Positions 8,226 to 15,515 of a DNA stretch of 43,090 nucleotides are shown piece after piece. The notes under the pieces are model-generated. The model was not told where the DNA came from. It searched no databases and saw only the letters and a list, made by a program, of their open reading frames with translations. The first letter of the stretch is position 1, and each line of letters starts with the position of its first letter. The stretch comes from Micromonospora sp. BL4 (GTDB lineage: Bacteria > Actinomycetota > Actinomycetes > Mycobacteriales > Micromonosporaceae), in NCBI RefSeq assembly GCF_003667505.1, contig NZ_RCVJ01000174.1, positions 1 through 43,090 on the forward strand, given 5' to 3'. The position numbers were made by a program, and so were the translations under genes.

Positions 8226-9203
8226 ATGAAGATCGCCGTGACCGGCTCGATCGCCACCGATCACCTGATGAGCTTCCCCGGTCGCTTCGCCGACCAGCTG
8301 ATCGCCGATCAGCTGCACAAGGTTTCCCTCTCCTTCCTGGTGGACGACCTGGTGCTCCGCCGGGGCGGGGTGGCGGCGAACATCGCCTTCGGCATGGGCC
8401 AGCTCGGGCTGCGCCCGGTGCTGCTCGGCGCGGTGGGCGCCGACTTCGCCGACTACCGCTCGTGGCTGGAGCGGCACGGCGTGGACTGCGACTCGGTGCA
8501 CACCAGCGAGGTGGCGCACACCGCCCGCTTCGTCTGCACCACCGACACCGACATGTGCCAGATCGCGTCCTTCTACGCCGGCGCGATGAGTGAGGCGCGC
8601 AACATCGAACTCTCCCCGGTCGCCGACCGGCTCGGCGGGCTCGATTTGGTGCTGGTCAGCGCCAACGACCCGGAGGCCATGCTGCGCCACTCCGCCGAGT
8701 GCCGCACCCGCGGGTACGCGTTCGCCGCCGACCCCTCCCAGCAGCTCGCCCGCATGCCCGGCGAGGACGTGGTGGCGCTGATCGAGGGCGCCGAGTACCT
8801 GATGACCAACGACTACGAGAAGTCGCTGCTGCAGAGCAAGGCGCAGCTGAGCGACGACCAGCTCCTGGAGCTGGTCAAGGTGCGGGTCACCACGCTGGGC
8901 AAGCACGGCGTGGAGATCGCCGGGCGCGGCATGGACCCGATCCACGTGCCGATCGCGCGGGAGATCCGGGCGGTTGACCCCACCGGCGTGGGCGACGGCT
9001 TCCGGGCCGGCTTCTTCACCGCGCTCTCCTGGGGGCTCGGTCTGGAGCGGGCCGCCCAGGTCGGCTCGCTGCTGGCCACGCTGGTCCTGGAGACCGTCGG
9101 CACCCAGGAGTACGACGTCCGCCGCGACCTGTTCGTCAAGCGCCTCGCCGAGTCCTACGGCGACACCGCCGCCGACGAGATCCGCCCGCACCTCCTCCCG
9201 TGA
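8226..9203 (+). CDS. PfkB-family kinase, adenosine kinase-like
   Basis: The 325-residue protein is closely similar, from memory of the family, to mycobacterial adenosine kinase AdoK (Rv2202c). It shares the N-terminus MKIAVTGSIATDHLM, HKVSLSFLVDDLV, GADFADYR, AHTARFVCTTD and FAADPSQQLAR. The PfkB signature near the C-terminus, DPTGVGDGFRAGF, carries the anion hole and the catalytic Asp. AdoK phosphorylates adenosine to AMP in purine salvage; an annotation as generic carbohydrate kinase is the alternative. A -10-like TAGTCT lies at 8187-8192. The following gene overlaps the stop by 4 bases (GTGA), so the two are translationally coupled. Confidence 0.9.
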   Translation: MKIAVTGSIATDHLMSFPGRFADQLIADQLHKVSLSFLVDDLVLRRGGVAANIAFGMGQLGLRPVLLGAVGADFADYRSWLERHGVDCDSVHTSEVAHTARFVCTTDTDMCQIASFYAGAMSEARNIELSPVADRLGGLDLVLVSANDPEAMLRHSAECRTRGYAFAADPSQQLARMPGEDVVALIEGAEYLMTNDYEKSLLQSKAQLSDDQLLELVKVRVTTLGKHGVEIAGRGMDPIHVPIAREIRAVDPTGVGDGFRAGFFTALSWGLGLERAAQVGSLLATLVLETVGTQEYDVRRDLFVKRLAESYGDTAADEIRPHLLP

Positions 9204-10021
9204 GTGACCTCCTGCTCGCTCGCCGCGCTGCGCTCGCCGGCGCTACGGTCGGCCTCCGCCACTTCGCGGCCCTCGCTGAGCTGCCCCGGGAGCTCAAGTC
9301 GGACGGCAGTGTCGTTACCGAGGCCGACCGTGCGGTTGAGGCCGCCATCCGGCAGGTGTTGGGCGACGCCCGACCAGACGACGCCGTTCTCGGCGAGGAA
9401 GCCGGACAGACCGGCGGAGGCAGCCGCCGCTGGATCGTCGACCCGATCGACGGCACCGCGCTCTTCGTCGACGGTGATGACCGGTGGTTGGTCCTCGTCG
9501 CGCTCGAGGAGGCGGGCGAGATCGTTGTCGGGGTGGCCGTCGTTCCCGCTCAGCGGAAGGTGTGGTGGGCGCAGCGAGGCTGCGGCGCCTTCGAGGCGGA
9601 GATTTCCGGCGCAGGCCTGACCGGCGGCCGGCGAATCTCCGCCTCCCGTCCGGATCGCAACGGCCTGGCGGGGAGCCGGCTCGGTGTCATTCCCACCGAC
9701 GCGGAGCTCTCTCCGGCCGAACGTGACCTGATCGCACCGCTGAGTGCGGTGGCCGCGACCGCCCCGTGGAGCATCCACGCCGCGCTACTCGTCGCCCGTG
9801 GGGAACTGGATCTCACCGTTCAGGTGCGCGGGCAGGTCTGGGACTACGCGGCAACGTCACTGATCGTCGAGGAGGCTGGCGGCTGCTTCAGCGGCCTCGA
9901 CGGCCAGCCGCGGCCCACGCCCGGCCCGGCGCTCTTCGCCCGTGACACGGACCTGCATGCCTCCGCACTGCAGATCCTCAAGGCCCCCACCACTCCGCCC
10001 CGCCTGCCCCGCGCTTCGTGA
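9200..10021 (+). CDS. Inositol monophosphatase-family phosphatase (HisN/SuhB-like)
   Basis: The 273-residue protein has all metal-site motifs of the family: GEEAG, WIVDPIDGTALFVDG (the WxxDPIDGTxxF box) and the C-terminal WDYAATSLIVEEAGG. These Mg-dependent enzymes dephosphorylate inositol-1-phosphate, histidinol phosphate, PAP or fructose-1,6-bisphosphate. The substrate cannot be fixed from motifs, though the short length and FVDG variant recall histidinol-phosphatase-type members. It starts at GTG 9200, overlapping the kinase stop by 4 bases. Third codon positions look less uniformly G/C than in neighbours, and the expected mycobacterial order has no such gene here, which could indicate insertion into the block. 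A long imperfect hairpin covers its stop codon. Confidence 0.85.
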   Translation: MSDLLLARRAALAGATVGLRHFAALAELPRELKSDGSVVTEADRAVEAAIRQVLGDARPDDAVLGEEAGQTGGGSRRWIVDPIDGTALFVDGDDRWLVLVALEEAGEIVVGVAVVPAQRKVWWAQRGCGAFEAEISGAGLTGGRRISASRPDRNGLAGSRLGVIPTDAELSPAERDLIAPLSAVAATAPWSIHAALLVARGELDLTVQVRGQVWDYAATSLIVEEAGGCFSGLDGQPRPTPGPALFARDTDLHASALQILKAPTTPPRLPRAS

Positions 10022-10080
10022 TCGTTGGACGCTCAGCAGCACGACACGCCGTGACGAAGACCGCTGAGCCGCCAACGATC
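10020..10080 (+). terminator. Long imperfect inverted repeat at the phosphatase stop codon
   Basis: Arms 10020-10039 and 10061-10080 are inverted copies matching at 17 of 20 positions around a 21-base loop. The left arm includes the last bases of the stop codon. It probably terminates the rightward kinase-phosphatase transcript and may also serve the convergent TusA transcript ending at 10140. Confidence 0.6.
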
Positions 10081-10139
10081 AAGAGCAGGGTGGAAGCGGC
10101 GCCACCGCGTGCTCGGCTTCGCCGGCACGGAGCACCACG

Positions 10140-10373
10140 TCAGTGGGCGCGGCGGATGTCGTAGGCGGGGCCGTCCGGGCCGGTTATGGCGGCCACGAAC
10201 TCCTGGCCGCGCATTCGGCACCAGGCGGGGATGTCGACCGCCGCGGCCGGATCGTCGGCGAGGACCCGCACCACCGTGCCGACCGGCACCTCGGGCATCC
10301 GTCGGGCCGCCGCGATCACCGGCAGCGGGCAGCGCTGACCACGGCAGTCGAGCACCTCGTCCGGCATCGTCAC
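10140..10373 (-). CDS. TusA/SirA-like sulfur carrier protein
   Basis: The 77-residue product has the TusA hallmark DCRGQRCPLPVI, where the cysteine of CPxP carries a persulfide. TusA-type proteins accept sulfur from a cysteine desulfurase and pass it to tRNA thiolation, molybdenum cofactor or other pathways. The GTG start at 10373 overlaps the stop of the upstream cysteine desulfurase gene by 4 bases. An ATG at 10367 is an equally plausible start giving 75 residues. The coupling argues that the two proteins form one sulfur-relay unit. No downstream acceptor gene such as TusBCD or TusE is nearby. Confidence 0.88.
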   Translation of the reverse strand: MTMPDEVLDCRGQRCPLPVIAAARRMPEVPVGTVVRVLADDPAAAVDIPAWCRMRGQEFVAAITGPDGPAYDIRRAH

Positions 10374-11521
10374 AGCCCCACCACCCCGGCCTCGGCGCGC
10401 AGCCCGGCGACGATCCCGGGCAACTCGGCGAGGAACCGCTCGACGTCCGCCTCGGTCGTCTCCCGGTGCAGGCTGACGCGGACGTTGCCGTGTGAGAGCA
10501 CCCCCATCGCCTCCAGCACGTGCGACGGGCGCAACGTGGACGAGGTGCAGGACGAGCCGGACGACACCGCGAAGCCGCGCCGGTCCAGCGCGTGCAGCAG
10601 CGCCTCGCCGTCGACGTACAGGCAGGAGAAGGTGACCAGGTGGGGAAGCCGGAGCACCGGATCGCCGACCACCTCCACGTCGGGCACCTCCGCCGCGACC
10701 CGCGCCCGGATCCGGTCCACCAGCGGCGCCAACCGGGTCTCCTCGGCCGCCGCGTCGGCGGCCGCCGCGCGCAGGCTCGCCGCCGCCGCCACCACCGCGG
10801 GCAGGTTCACCGAGCCGGGGGTACGCCCACCCTCCCGATCGTCGGCCGGCCACGGCGACTCCCAGCGGGTGCCCTTGCGGACCGCCAGCAGCCCCACCCC
10901 GGACGGGCCACCCCACTTGTGCGCGCTGGCCGTGAGCACCGACCAGCCCGCCGGCAGCGGCACCCGGCCGACCGACTGCGCCGCGTCGACGTACAGCGGC
11001 ACCCCGGCGCCGGCGCAGGCGGCGGCCGCCTCGGCGACCGGTTGCACCGTGCCCACCTCGTGACTGGCGCTGATCAGCGCGGCCAGCGCGACCCCGGGAG
11101 CCCGGACCGCGTCCGACCAGGCGCTCAGGTCCAGCCGGCCCAGCCGGTCGACCGGCACCGGGTCGGCGACGCCGCCCGCCGCGACGTGCCGCTCGGCGGC
11201 GTGCAGCACCGCGGAATGCTCGATCGCCGAATGCACCAGCGTCGGCCCGACCCGGCGCCGTCCGGCCAGGCCACCGAGCACCGCGCCGTGCGCGGCCGTC
11301 GTACCGCTGGAGGTGAAGGACAGCTCGTCGGCGCGGACGCCGAGCGTCTGCGCGGTGGCCTCGCGGGCGGCGTCGAGCAGTTGCCGGGCCCGCCGGGCCT
11401 GGCCGTAGAGCTTGCCCGGGTCCGCCCAGCCGTCGTCGAGGGCCGCCAGCAGCGCCTGCCGGGCGACCGGATGCGTCGGCGCGGCGGTCGCCGCGTCCAG
11501 GTAGACCGGGGATGCGTTCAC
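10370..11521 (-). CDS. Cysteine desulfurase (NifS/IscS-like, class V aminotransferase fold)
   Basis: The enzyme removes sulfur from cysteine, forming a protein persulfide and alanine with PLP. The 383-residue protein shows the PLP lysine in SAHKWGGPSG (Lys202), a histidine stack residue in HSAIEHSAV, and the catalytic cysteine in SSGSSCTSS (Cys325). The sequence is more divergent than housekeeping IscS/SufS. With the coupled TusA downstream it resembles actinobacterial dedicated sulfur-transfer pairs. The GTG at 11521 (MNASPVYLDAATAAP) is the family-like start. The frame stays open 42 codons upstream through a tandem repeat that contributes two further GTG codons, so longer starts are possible but probably artefacts. 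The gene is divergent from ctaC. Confidence 0.92.
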   Translation of the reverse strand: MNASPVYLDAATAAPTHPVARQALLAALDDGWADPGKLYGQARRARQLLDAAREATAQTLGVRADELSFTSSGTTAAHGAVLGGLAGRRRVGPTLVHSAIEHSAVLHAAERHVAAGGVADPVPVDRLGRLDLSAWSDAVRAPGVALAALISASHEVGTVQPVAEAAAACAGAGVPLYVDAAQSVGRVPLPAGWSVLTASAHKWGGPSGVGLLAVRKGTRWESPWPADDREGGRTPGSVNLPAVVAAAASLRAAAADAAAEETRLAPLVDRIRARVAAEVPDVEVVGDPVLRLPHLVTFSCLYVDGEALLHALDRRGFAVSSGSSCTSSTLRPSHVLEAMGVLSHGNVRVSLHRETTEADVERFLAELPGIVAGLRAEAGVVGL

Positions 11522-11637
11522 GGTGCCACCTTCTGTTCGCGACTGCGGGGCTCGCAACCCCGGCTCGCTCCTCGCGCTCACGGTGCCGCCTTTGTTCGCG
11601 ACTGCGGGGCTCGCAACCCCGGCTCGCTCCTCGCGCT
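11519..11637. repeat. Two-copy ~60-bp tandem repeat at the desulfurase start
   Basis: Two head-to-tail units, 11519-11578 (60 bases) and 11579-11637 (59 bases), differ by one substitution and a small indel region (CCACCTTCTG versus CCGCCTTTG). Read on the minus strand each unit begins GTGAGCGCGAGGAGCGAGCC or ends at the GTG used as gene start. Each contains a GGGG-loop-CCCC hairpin. Because the units are 60 and 59 bases, the copies place their GTG codons in different frames relative to each other by one base. Confidence 0.85.
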
Positions 11638-11671
11638 CACAGATCAATAGGCTATCGCGGCGGTATGCCTA

Positions 11672-11695
11672 GTATCCCCCCGATGGGGGGCGGAC
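11672..11695. promoter_or_regulatory. C6-GAT-G6 palindrome between desulfurase and ctaC (candidate operator)
   Basis: Six C at 11676-11681 and six G at 11685-11690 flank GAT, within GTATCCCCCCGATGGGGGGC. The form, G/C tracts with an adjacent TAT, resembles operators of the CsoR/RcnR/CstR (DUF156) metal- and persulfide-sensing repressors. It lies in the divergent region between a cysteine desulfurase and a copper-binding oxidase subunit. It could equally be a short terminator-like hairpin; no regulator gene of that family is nearby. Confidence 0.35.
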
Positions 11696-11811
11696 AGTGA
11701 CCCCACCACGGTCGAGTCCGTCATGGTCGAGTAATCTGCGACCGTCGGTGACGCCTTTGCCGTCGGTGCTGAGGAAAGACGCACCGCGGCGCGCTAGGGA
11801 GGCAGGACCAG

Positions 11812-12783
11812 GTGGTCGCAAGGAGTTCGGAGGTACGGCCGTCGGCCGTACGGCACAGCGCTTCCCCAGGGATCGGCGGACGCCGGCGGCGCGGTGCTGG
11901 TCGGCTGGCCGGGCTCGGTCTCGGTGGCGTGGCGCTGCTGGTCCTGCTCACGGGCTGTGACGTAGGCCAGGCGTTCGACGGCTTCGGCTGGCCGCAGGGC
12001 GGTATCTCGGCCGAGTCCCGGCGGATGTACGACCTGTGGATCGCCTCCTGCATCGCCGCCCTCGCGGTCGGCGTTTTCGTGTGGGGTCTGATCTTCTGGT
12101 GCGTCGTGCGTTACCGCAAGCGTGGCAACGCCCTGCCGGTGCAGACCCGCTACAACCTGCCGATGGAGTTCCTGTACACCATCGCGCCGATTCTGATCGT
12201 CTCCGTGCTCTTCTACTACACGGCGATCGTGCAGACCGACGTGGACAAGCTGTCGAAGAACCCCGACGTCACGGTCGAGGTCGTCGCCTTCAAGTGGAAC
12301 TGGCAGTTCAACTACCGCGACGGGCAGGGCGTCGACGCCCGCACCACCGCGTCGACGCTCGGCACCAGCGAGGTCATCCCGGTGCTCGTGCTGCCGACCA
12401 ACCGGTCGATCCGGTTCGAGGAGACCAGCCGCGACGTCATCCACTCCTTCTGGGTGCCGGAGCTGCTGTTCAAGCGGGACGTCATGCCCGGCAAGATCCG
12501 CAACGTGTTCGAGGTCTCCAGCCTGGAGACCGAGGGTGCCTACGTCGGCCGCTGCGCCGAGCTGTGCGGCAGCTACCACGCGTTCATGAACTTCGAGCTG
12601 CGCGTGGTCTCGCCGGAGAAGTACGACCAGTTCCTGGCTGCCAAGCAGAGCGGCAAGTCCACCCAGGACGCGCTCACCGCCATCGGTGAGAAGCCGTACG
12701 CGGAGACCACGGTGCCGTTCGAGACCAGGCGGACGCAGAGCAACTTCAACCCGGACAACGCTCCGGCTGGCGCGGGAAGCTGA
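11812..12783 (+). CDS. ctaC: Cytochrome c oxidase subunit II
   Basis: CtaC is the CuA-bearing subunit of the aa3 oxidase and receives electrons from the bcc complex. The 323-residue product has a lipoprotein signal (VALLVLLTGC, modified Cys49) and two membrane helices (about residues 74-98 and 118-140). A periplasmic cupredoxin domain follows, with CuA ligands His211, Cys248, Glu250, Cys252, His256 and Met259 (GRCAELCGSYHAFM). The GTG start at 11812 has GGGAGGCAGGA just upstream. A TAATCT hexamer at 11732-11737 could be the -10 element. ctaF follows after 9 bases, with no ctaD between them. The C-terminal tail beyond residue 270 is polar and variable. Confidence 0.95.
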   Translation: MVARSSEVRPSAVRHSASPGIGGRRRRGAGRLAGLGLGGVALLVLLTGCDVGQAFDGFGWPQGGISAESRRMYDLWIASCIAALAVGVFVWGLIFWCVVRYRKRGNALPVQTRYNLPMEFLYTIAPILIVSVLFYYTAIVQTDVDKLSKNPDVTVEVVAFKWNWQFNYRDGQGVDARTTASTLGTSEVIPVLVLPTNRSIRFEETSRDVIHSFWVPELLFKRDVMPGKIRNVFEVSSLETEGAYVGRCAELCGSYHAFMNFELRVVSPEKYDQFLAAKQSGKSTQDALTAIGEKPYAETTVPFETRRTQSNFNPDNAPAGAGS

Positions 12784-12792
12784 GGCGGCGGC

Positions 12793-13218
12793 ATGAAGAC
12801 CGAATGGCGTATCTTCCTGATCATCGCCACGTTCCTGCTCGGCGCCACGATCCTCTACGGCGCCTGGACGGCCGGTGAGTCCGGCGGCGTCGAGTGGGTG
12901 GGCACGGTGGCACTGCTGCTGTCCTTCCTGCTCTGCACGATGTGCGGCGGCTTCTTCTGGTTCGTCTCCCGCCGTATCGACCTGCGCCCCGAGGACCGGC
13001 CGGACGCCGAGATCGCCGACGGCGCCGGTGAGGTCGGCTTCTTCAGCCCCGGCAGCTACTGGCCGTTCGGGCTGGCACTGGCCGCCGCGATCGCCGGCAT
13101 GGGCCTGGTGTTCTGGCAGCTCTGGCTGGTCGGCCTCGGTATGGTGGCGGTCGTCTTCGCCGCCTGCGGGCTGCTGTTCGAGTACTACAGCGGCACCCGG
13201 CGCACCGCCGAGCACTGA
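12793..13218 (+). CDS. ctaF: Cytochrome c oxidase subunit IV, actinobacterial type
   Basis: The 141-residue protein has four predicted membrane helices (two near residues 5-60 and two near 82-130) linked by a charged loop with RRIDLRPEDRPDAEIADGAGE and FFSPGSYWPF. This is the pattern of the actinobacterial CtaF subunit, part of the aa3 oxidase in the bcc-aa3 supercomplex. It starts at ATG 12793, 9 bases after ctaC, so the pair is one transcription unit, closed by a strong hairpin. The M. tuberculosis counterpart is Rv2199c, also directly next to ctaC. Confidence 0.92.
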   Translation: MKTEWRIFLIIATFLLGATILYGAWTAGESGGVEWVGTVALLLSFLLCTMCGGFFWFVSRRIDLRPEDRPDAEIADGAGEVGFFSPGSYWPFGLALAAAIAGMGLVFWQLWLVGLGMVAVVFAACGLLFEYYSGTRRTAEH

Positions 13219-13255
13219 CCCACCCCGGTCGCCGTCGCGGCCAGGTCATGGCAGC

Positions 13256-13294
13256 ACGAAGGCCCGTTTCCCTTCAGGGGGAGCGGGCCTTCGT
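13256..13294 (+). terminator. Terminator of ctaC-ctaF
   Basis: An 11-bp perfect outer stem (13256-13266 with 13284-13294) is extended inward by about six more pairs, including wobbles, around a TTCA loop. It begins 37 bases after the ctaF stop. Confidence 0.8.
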
Positions 13295-13429
13295 CGTGCC
13301 CGGGCCACTGACAGGTGATCGACCCACCTCGCCGGTGTGGGGGTGTCAGCGCGGCGGGATACCGCACCATCGGCGACACCGAGTTGATCGAGCGGCGGCG
13401 TGGCCCGGCGGGGTCGGGTGGCCGGGTCG

Positions 13430-13633
13430 TCAGGCGGCGTGGCGGGTGGGCTGGCGGTGTCGGCGGTCGGCCAGCCGGGTGACGGGGCTGGTGAAGGTGG
13501 CGATGACCACGGCGGCGCCACAGCCGGTGCAGATCAGCTCGGGACAGTCGGTGCCGTGGCCGTCGACACAGGGCGGCACCTCGAACGGCGCCACGCCCTC
13601 GCAGACGGCGCAGTAGAGCTCGCGGTCTGACAC
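13430..13633 (-). CDS. Small zinc-ribbon-like Cys protein, function unknown
   Basis: The 67-residue product contains CAVC near the N-terminus and, after a 25-residue spacer with a further Cys pair, CTGC (ELYCAVCEGVAPFEVPPC, DCPELICTGCGAAVV). This is typical of a zinc-ribbon or rubredoxin-like knuckle. GTG 13633 is preceded by GAGAGGAGA at good spacing, which decides the start over longer upstream options. The C-terminus is basic and short. Small proteins of this kind are widespread in actinobacteria without known function. It stands between the ctaCF terminator and trpD, and does not appear to be in an operon with either. Confidence 0.78.
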   Translation of the reverse strand: MSDRELYCAVCEGVAPFEVPPCVDGHGTDCPELICTGCGAAVVIATFTSPVTRLADRRHRQPTRHAA

Positions 13634-13788
13634 GGGGCGTCTCCTCTCACTCCGGGCGGCCCGCCCCCGACGCGACAGCAACGCACAACGGGAGCGGAGA
13701 ACTACTCGCCTGTAGTTTCCCACCCGGGTCCGACAATTCCCCGCGCACCGTCGCTCCCGGGCACGCGCGAGCGGGCGGAGCGGGCGGG

Positions 13789-13883
13789 GCGCAGCGGGTG
13801 CAGGGCACAGCGGGTGCGGGGCGCTGCGGGTGCAGGGCGCTGCGGGTGCAGGGCGCAGCGGGTGCAGGGCGCAGCGGGTCAGG
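13789..13883. repeat. Six-copy 16-bp tandem repeat downstream of trpD
   Basis: Units of form GC(G/A)C(A/T)GCGGGTGC(A/G)GG start at 13789, 13805, 13821, 13837, 13853 and 13869. The last copy runs into the trpD stop codon (13879-13881). Spacing is an exact 16 bases, with only a few substitutions between copies. Confidence 0.88.
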
Positions 13884-14925
13884 CGGTGGTGGCGGTCTCG
13901 ATCCAGCGGTCGAGGGTGGCGGCCGCCGCGCCGGAGTCGATCGACTCGGCGGCGCGGTCCAGGCCGGCGCGCAGCGCCTCGGTCAGGTCGCCGTCCAGCG
14001 GACCCTGGGTGGCCAGTGCCGCCGCCGCGTTGACCAGCACCGCGTCCCGGACCGGGCCGGTCTCACCGGTCAGCAGGCGGCGGGCCACGCCGGCGTTGTA
14101 CGCGGCGTCACCACCGCGCAGGTCCGCGAGGGTGGACCGGGGTACCCCGAGGTCCGTCGCGTCCAGCACGGCCTCGCGTACGGTGCCGCCCTGGGCCGCC
14201 CAGACCCGCGTCGGCGCGGCGGTGGTGAACTCGTCCAGCCCGTCCTCGCCGCGCATCACCAGCACCGAGTCGCCGCGGGCGGCGAACACGCCGGCCATCA
14301 CCGGGGCCATGCGGGAGTCGAAGCAGCCGACGGCGCCGGCGCGCGGCCGGGCGGGGTTGGTCAGCGGGCCGAGGAAGTTGAAGACGGTGGGCACGCCCAG
14401 CTCCCGCCGGATCGGGCCGGTGTGCCGCATGCCCGGGTGGAACCGGGCGGCGAAGCAGAACCCGATGCCGGCCTCGGTGACACAGCGCACGATCGCGTCC
14501 GGGTCGAGGTCGAGCGGGACGCCGAGGAACTCCAGCAGGTCGGCCGTGCCGCAGGAGGACGACGCGGCCCGGTTGCCGTGCTTGACCACCCGGACACCGG
14601 CGCCGGCCACCACCAGCGCGGCCATGGTGGAGATGTTGACCGTGTGCGCGAGGTCACCCCCGGTGCCCACCACGTCCAGCGCCGTGGAGCGCAGCTCGTC
14701 GGGGAGCTCGACCGGGACGGCCCGACTGAGCATCGTCTCCACCAGCCCCGCCAGCTCGGCCGACGTCTCGCCCTTGGCCCGGAGCGCCACGGCGAAGCCG
14801 GCGACCTGCGCGGCGCCCGCCGAGCCGGCCATGATCTCGCCCATCGCCCAGGCGGTGTCGGCGGTGGAGAGCTCGTCGCCGCGCAGCAGCGCGTTGAGCA
14901 GGTGCGGCCAGGTCCGATCGCCCAT
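13879..14925 (-). CDS. trpD: Anthranilate phosphoribosyltransferase
   Basis: TrpD joins anthranilate to PRPP in the second step of tryptophan synthesis. The 348-residue protein has the PRPP and anthranilate motifs DVVGTGGD, TVNISTMAA, KHGNRAASSSCGTADLLE and the late-domain HPGMRHTGPIRRELG. The ATG at 14925 follows GGGAGG. The gene stands apart from other trp genes, as in other actinobacteria where trpD lies beside the ctaE-qcr genes on the opposite strand. A tandem repeat abuts its 3' end. Confidence 0.96.
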   Translation of the reverse strand: MGDRTWPHLLNALLRGDELSTADTAWAMGEIMAGSAGAAQVAGFAVALRAKGETSAELAGLVETMLSRAVPVELPDELRSTALDVVGTGGDLAHTVNISTMAALVVAGAGVRVVKHGNRAASSSCGTADLLEFLGVPLDLDPDAIVRCVTEAGIGFCFAARFHPGMRHTGPIRRELGVPTVFNFLGPLTNPARPRAGAVGCFDSRMAPVMAGVFAARGDSVLVMRGEDGLDEFTTAAPTRVWAAQGGTVREAVLDATDLGVPRSTLADLRGGDAAYNAGVARRLLTGETGPVRDAVLVNAAAALATQGPLDGDLTEALRAGLDRAAESIDSGAAAATLDRWIETATTA

Positions 14926-14965
14926 GGCGGGCCTCCCGAGCGTGCGAAGTGCGGGTGGGCTGGAA

Positions 14966-14990
14966 TCGGCGCCGGCCAGTCCGGCGCCGA
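14966..14990 (-). terminator. Hairpin after the receiver-like gene
   Basis: A perfect 10-bp stem (14966-14975 with 14981-14990) closes a CCAGT loop, 23 bases past the stop of the leftward receiver-like gene and upstream of trpD. It probably separates the two transcripts. Confidence 0.65.
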
Positions 14991-15013
14991 GGCGGTGCCG
15001 GAGCGGGGGGACG

Positions 15014-15409
15014 TCAGGCGGGTGCGTGCGTCCGCAGCAGCTCGGCCACCGTGCTGCCGGTGGTCACCGGGTCGAGCGGGTGCACCAGCGTCGCGTCGAC
15101 CTCGGCGTACGCGGCGAGCCATCGGTCGGCGGCGCGAGCGATCACCACACAGGTCGGGGGAGCGTCTTCCCGGTCGTCCTTGATCTGCCGGGCGATGCCG
15201 ATGCCGCCGCCCGGGCTGGCCTCGCCGTCGAGCAGCAGCAGGTCGATCTCGTAGTCGTCGACCAGCCGGACGGTCTCGGCGTAGGTCGACGCGTCGACGA
15301 ACTCGATCTGCAGCCCGGGCGCGGGCCGGGTGCCGACGGCCAGCCGCATCCGGTCACGGACCTGCGGGTCGTCGCTGTAGAGCAGGACGGTGCACTGACG
15401 ATCGCTCAT
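15014..15409 (-). CDS. Stand-alone receiver-like protein, degenerate
   Basis: The 131-residue product has the alternating alpha/beta pattern of a response-regulator receiver. It keeps an acidic pair (Asp13-Asp14 in LLYSDDP) and an Asp at the phosphorylation position (Asp61 in DLLLLDGEASPGGG). The conserved Lys near the end is replaced by His110 (LVHPLDP), and no output domain follows. Phosphorylation is thus possible but the normal switch is likely altered. The start at ATG 15409 is chosen over a longer upstream extension that has no domain content. No kinase is adjacent; the neighbours are trpD and the oxidase assembly gene. Confidence 0.75.
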   Translation of the reverse strand: MSDRQCTVLLYSDDPQVRDRMRLAVGTRPAPGLQIEFVDASTYAETVRLVDDYEIDLLLLDGEASPGGGIGIARQIKDDREDAPPTCVVIARAADRWLAAYAEVDATLVHPLDPVTTGSTVAELLRTHAPA

Positions 15410-15515
15410 GGCTGGACTGGCTCCCACCTCGTAGCTGCCCGCCGATCGTACCGGTCCACGTGACGTAGTCGACATCCCGCCCGTCGCCGGCGGTCCGGCG
15501 TACCGTCCGCGCAGC

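Noticed and set aside
13789..13883. Tandem array considered as a CRISPR array
   Set aside because: Repeats are 16 bases and directly contiguous with no spacers, and no cas gene is present.
13798..15463. Long plus-strand frames of 461 and 549 codons over trpD
   Set aside because: Antisense shadows of trpD and the receiver-like gene, starting in a tandem repeat.
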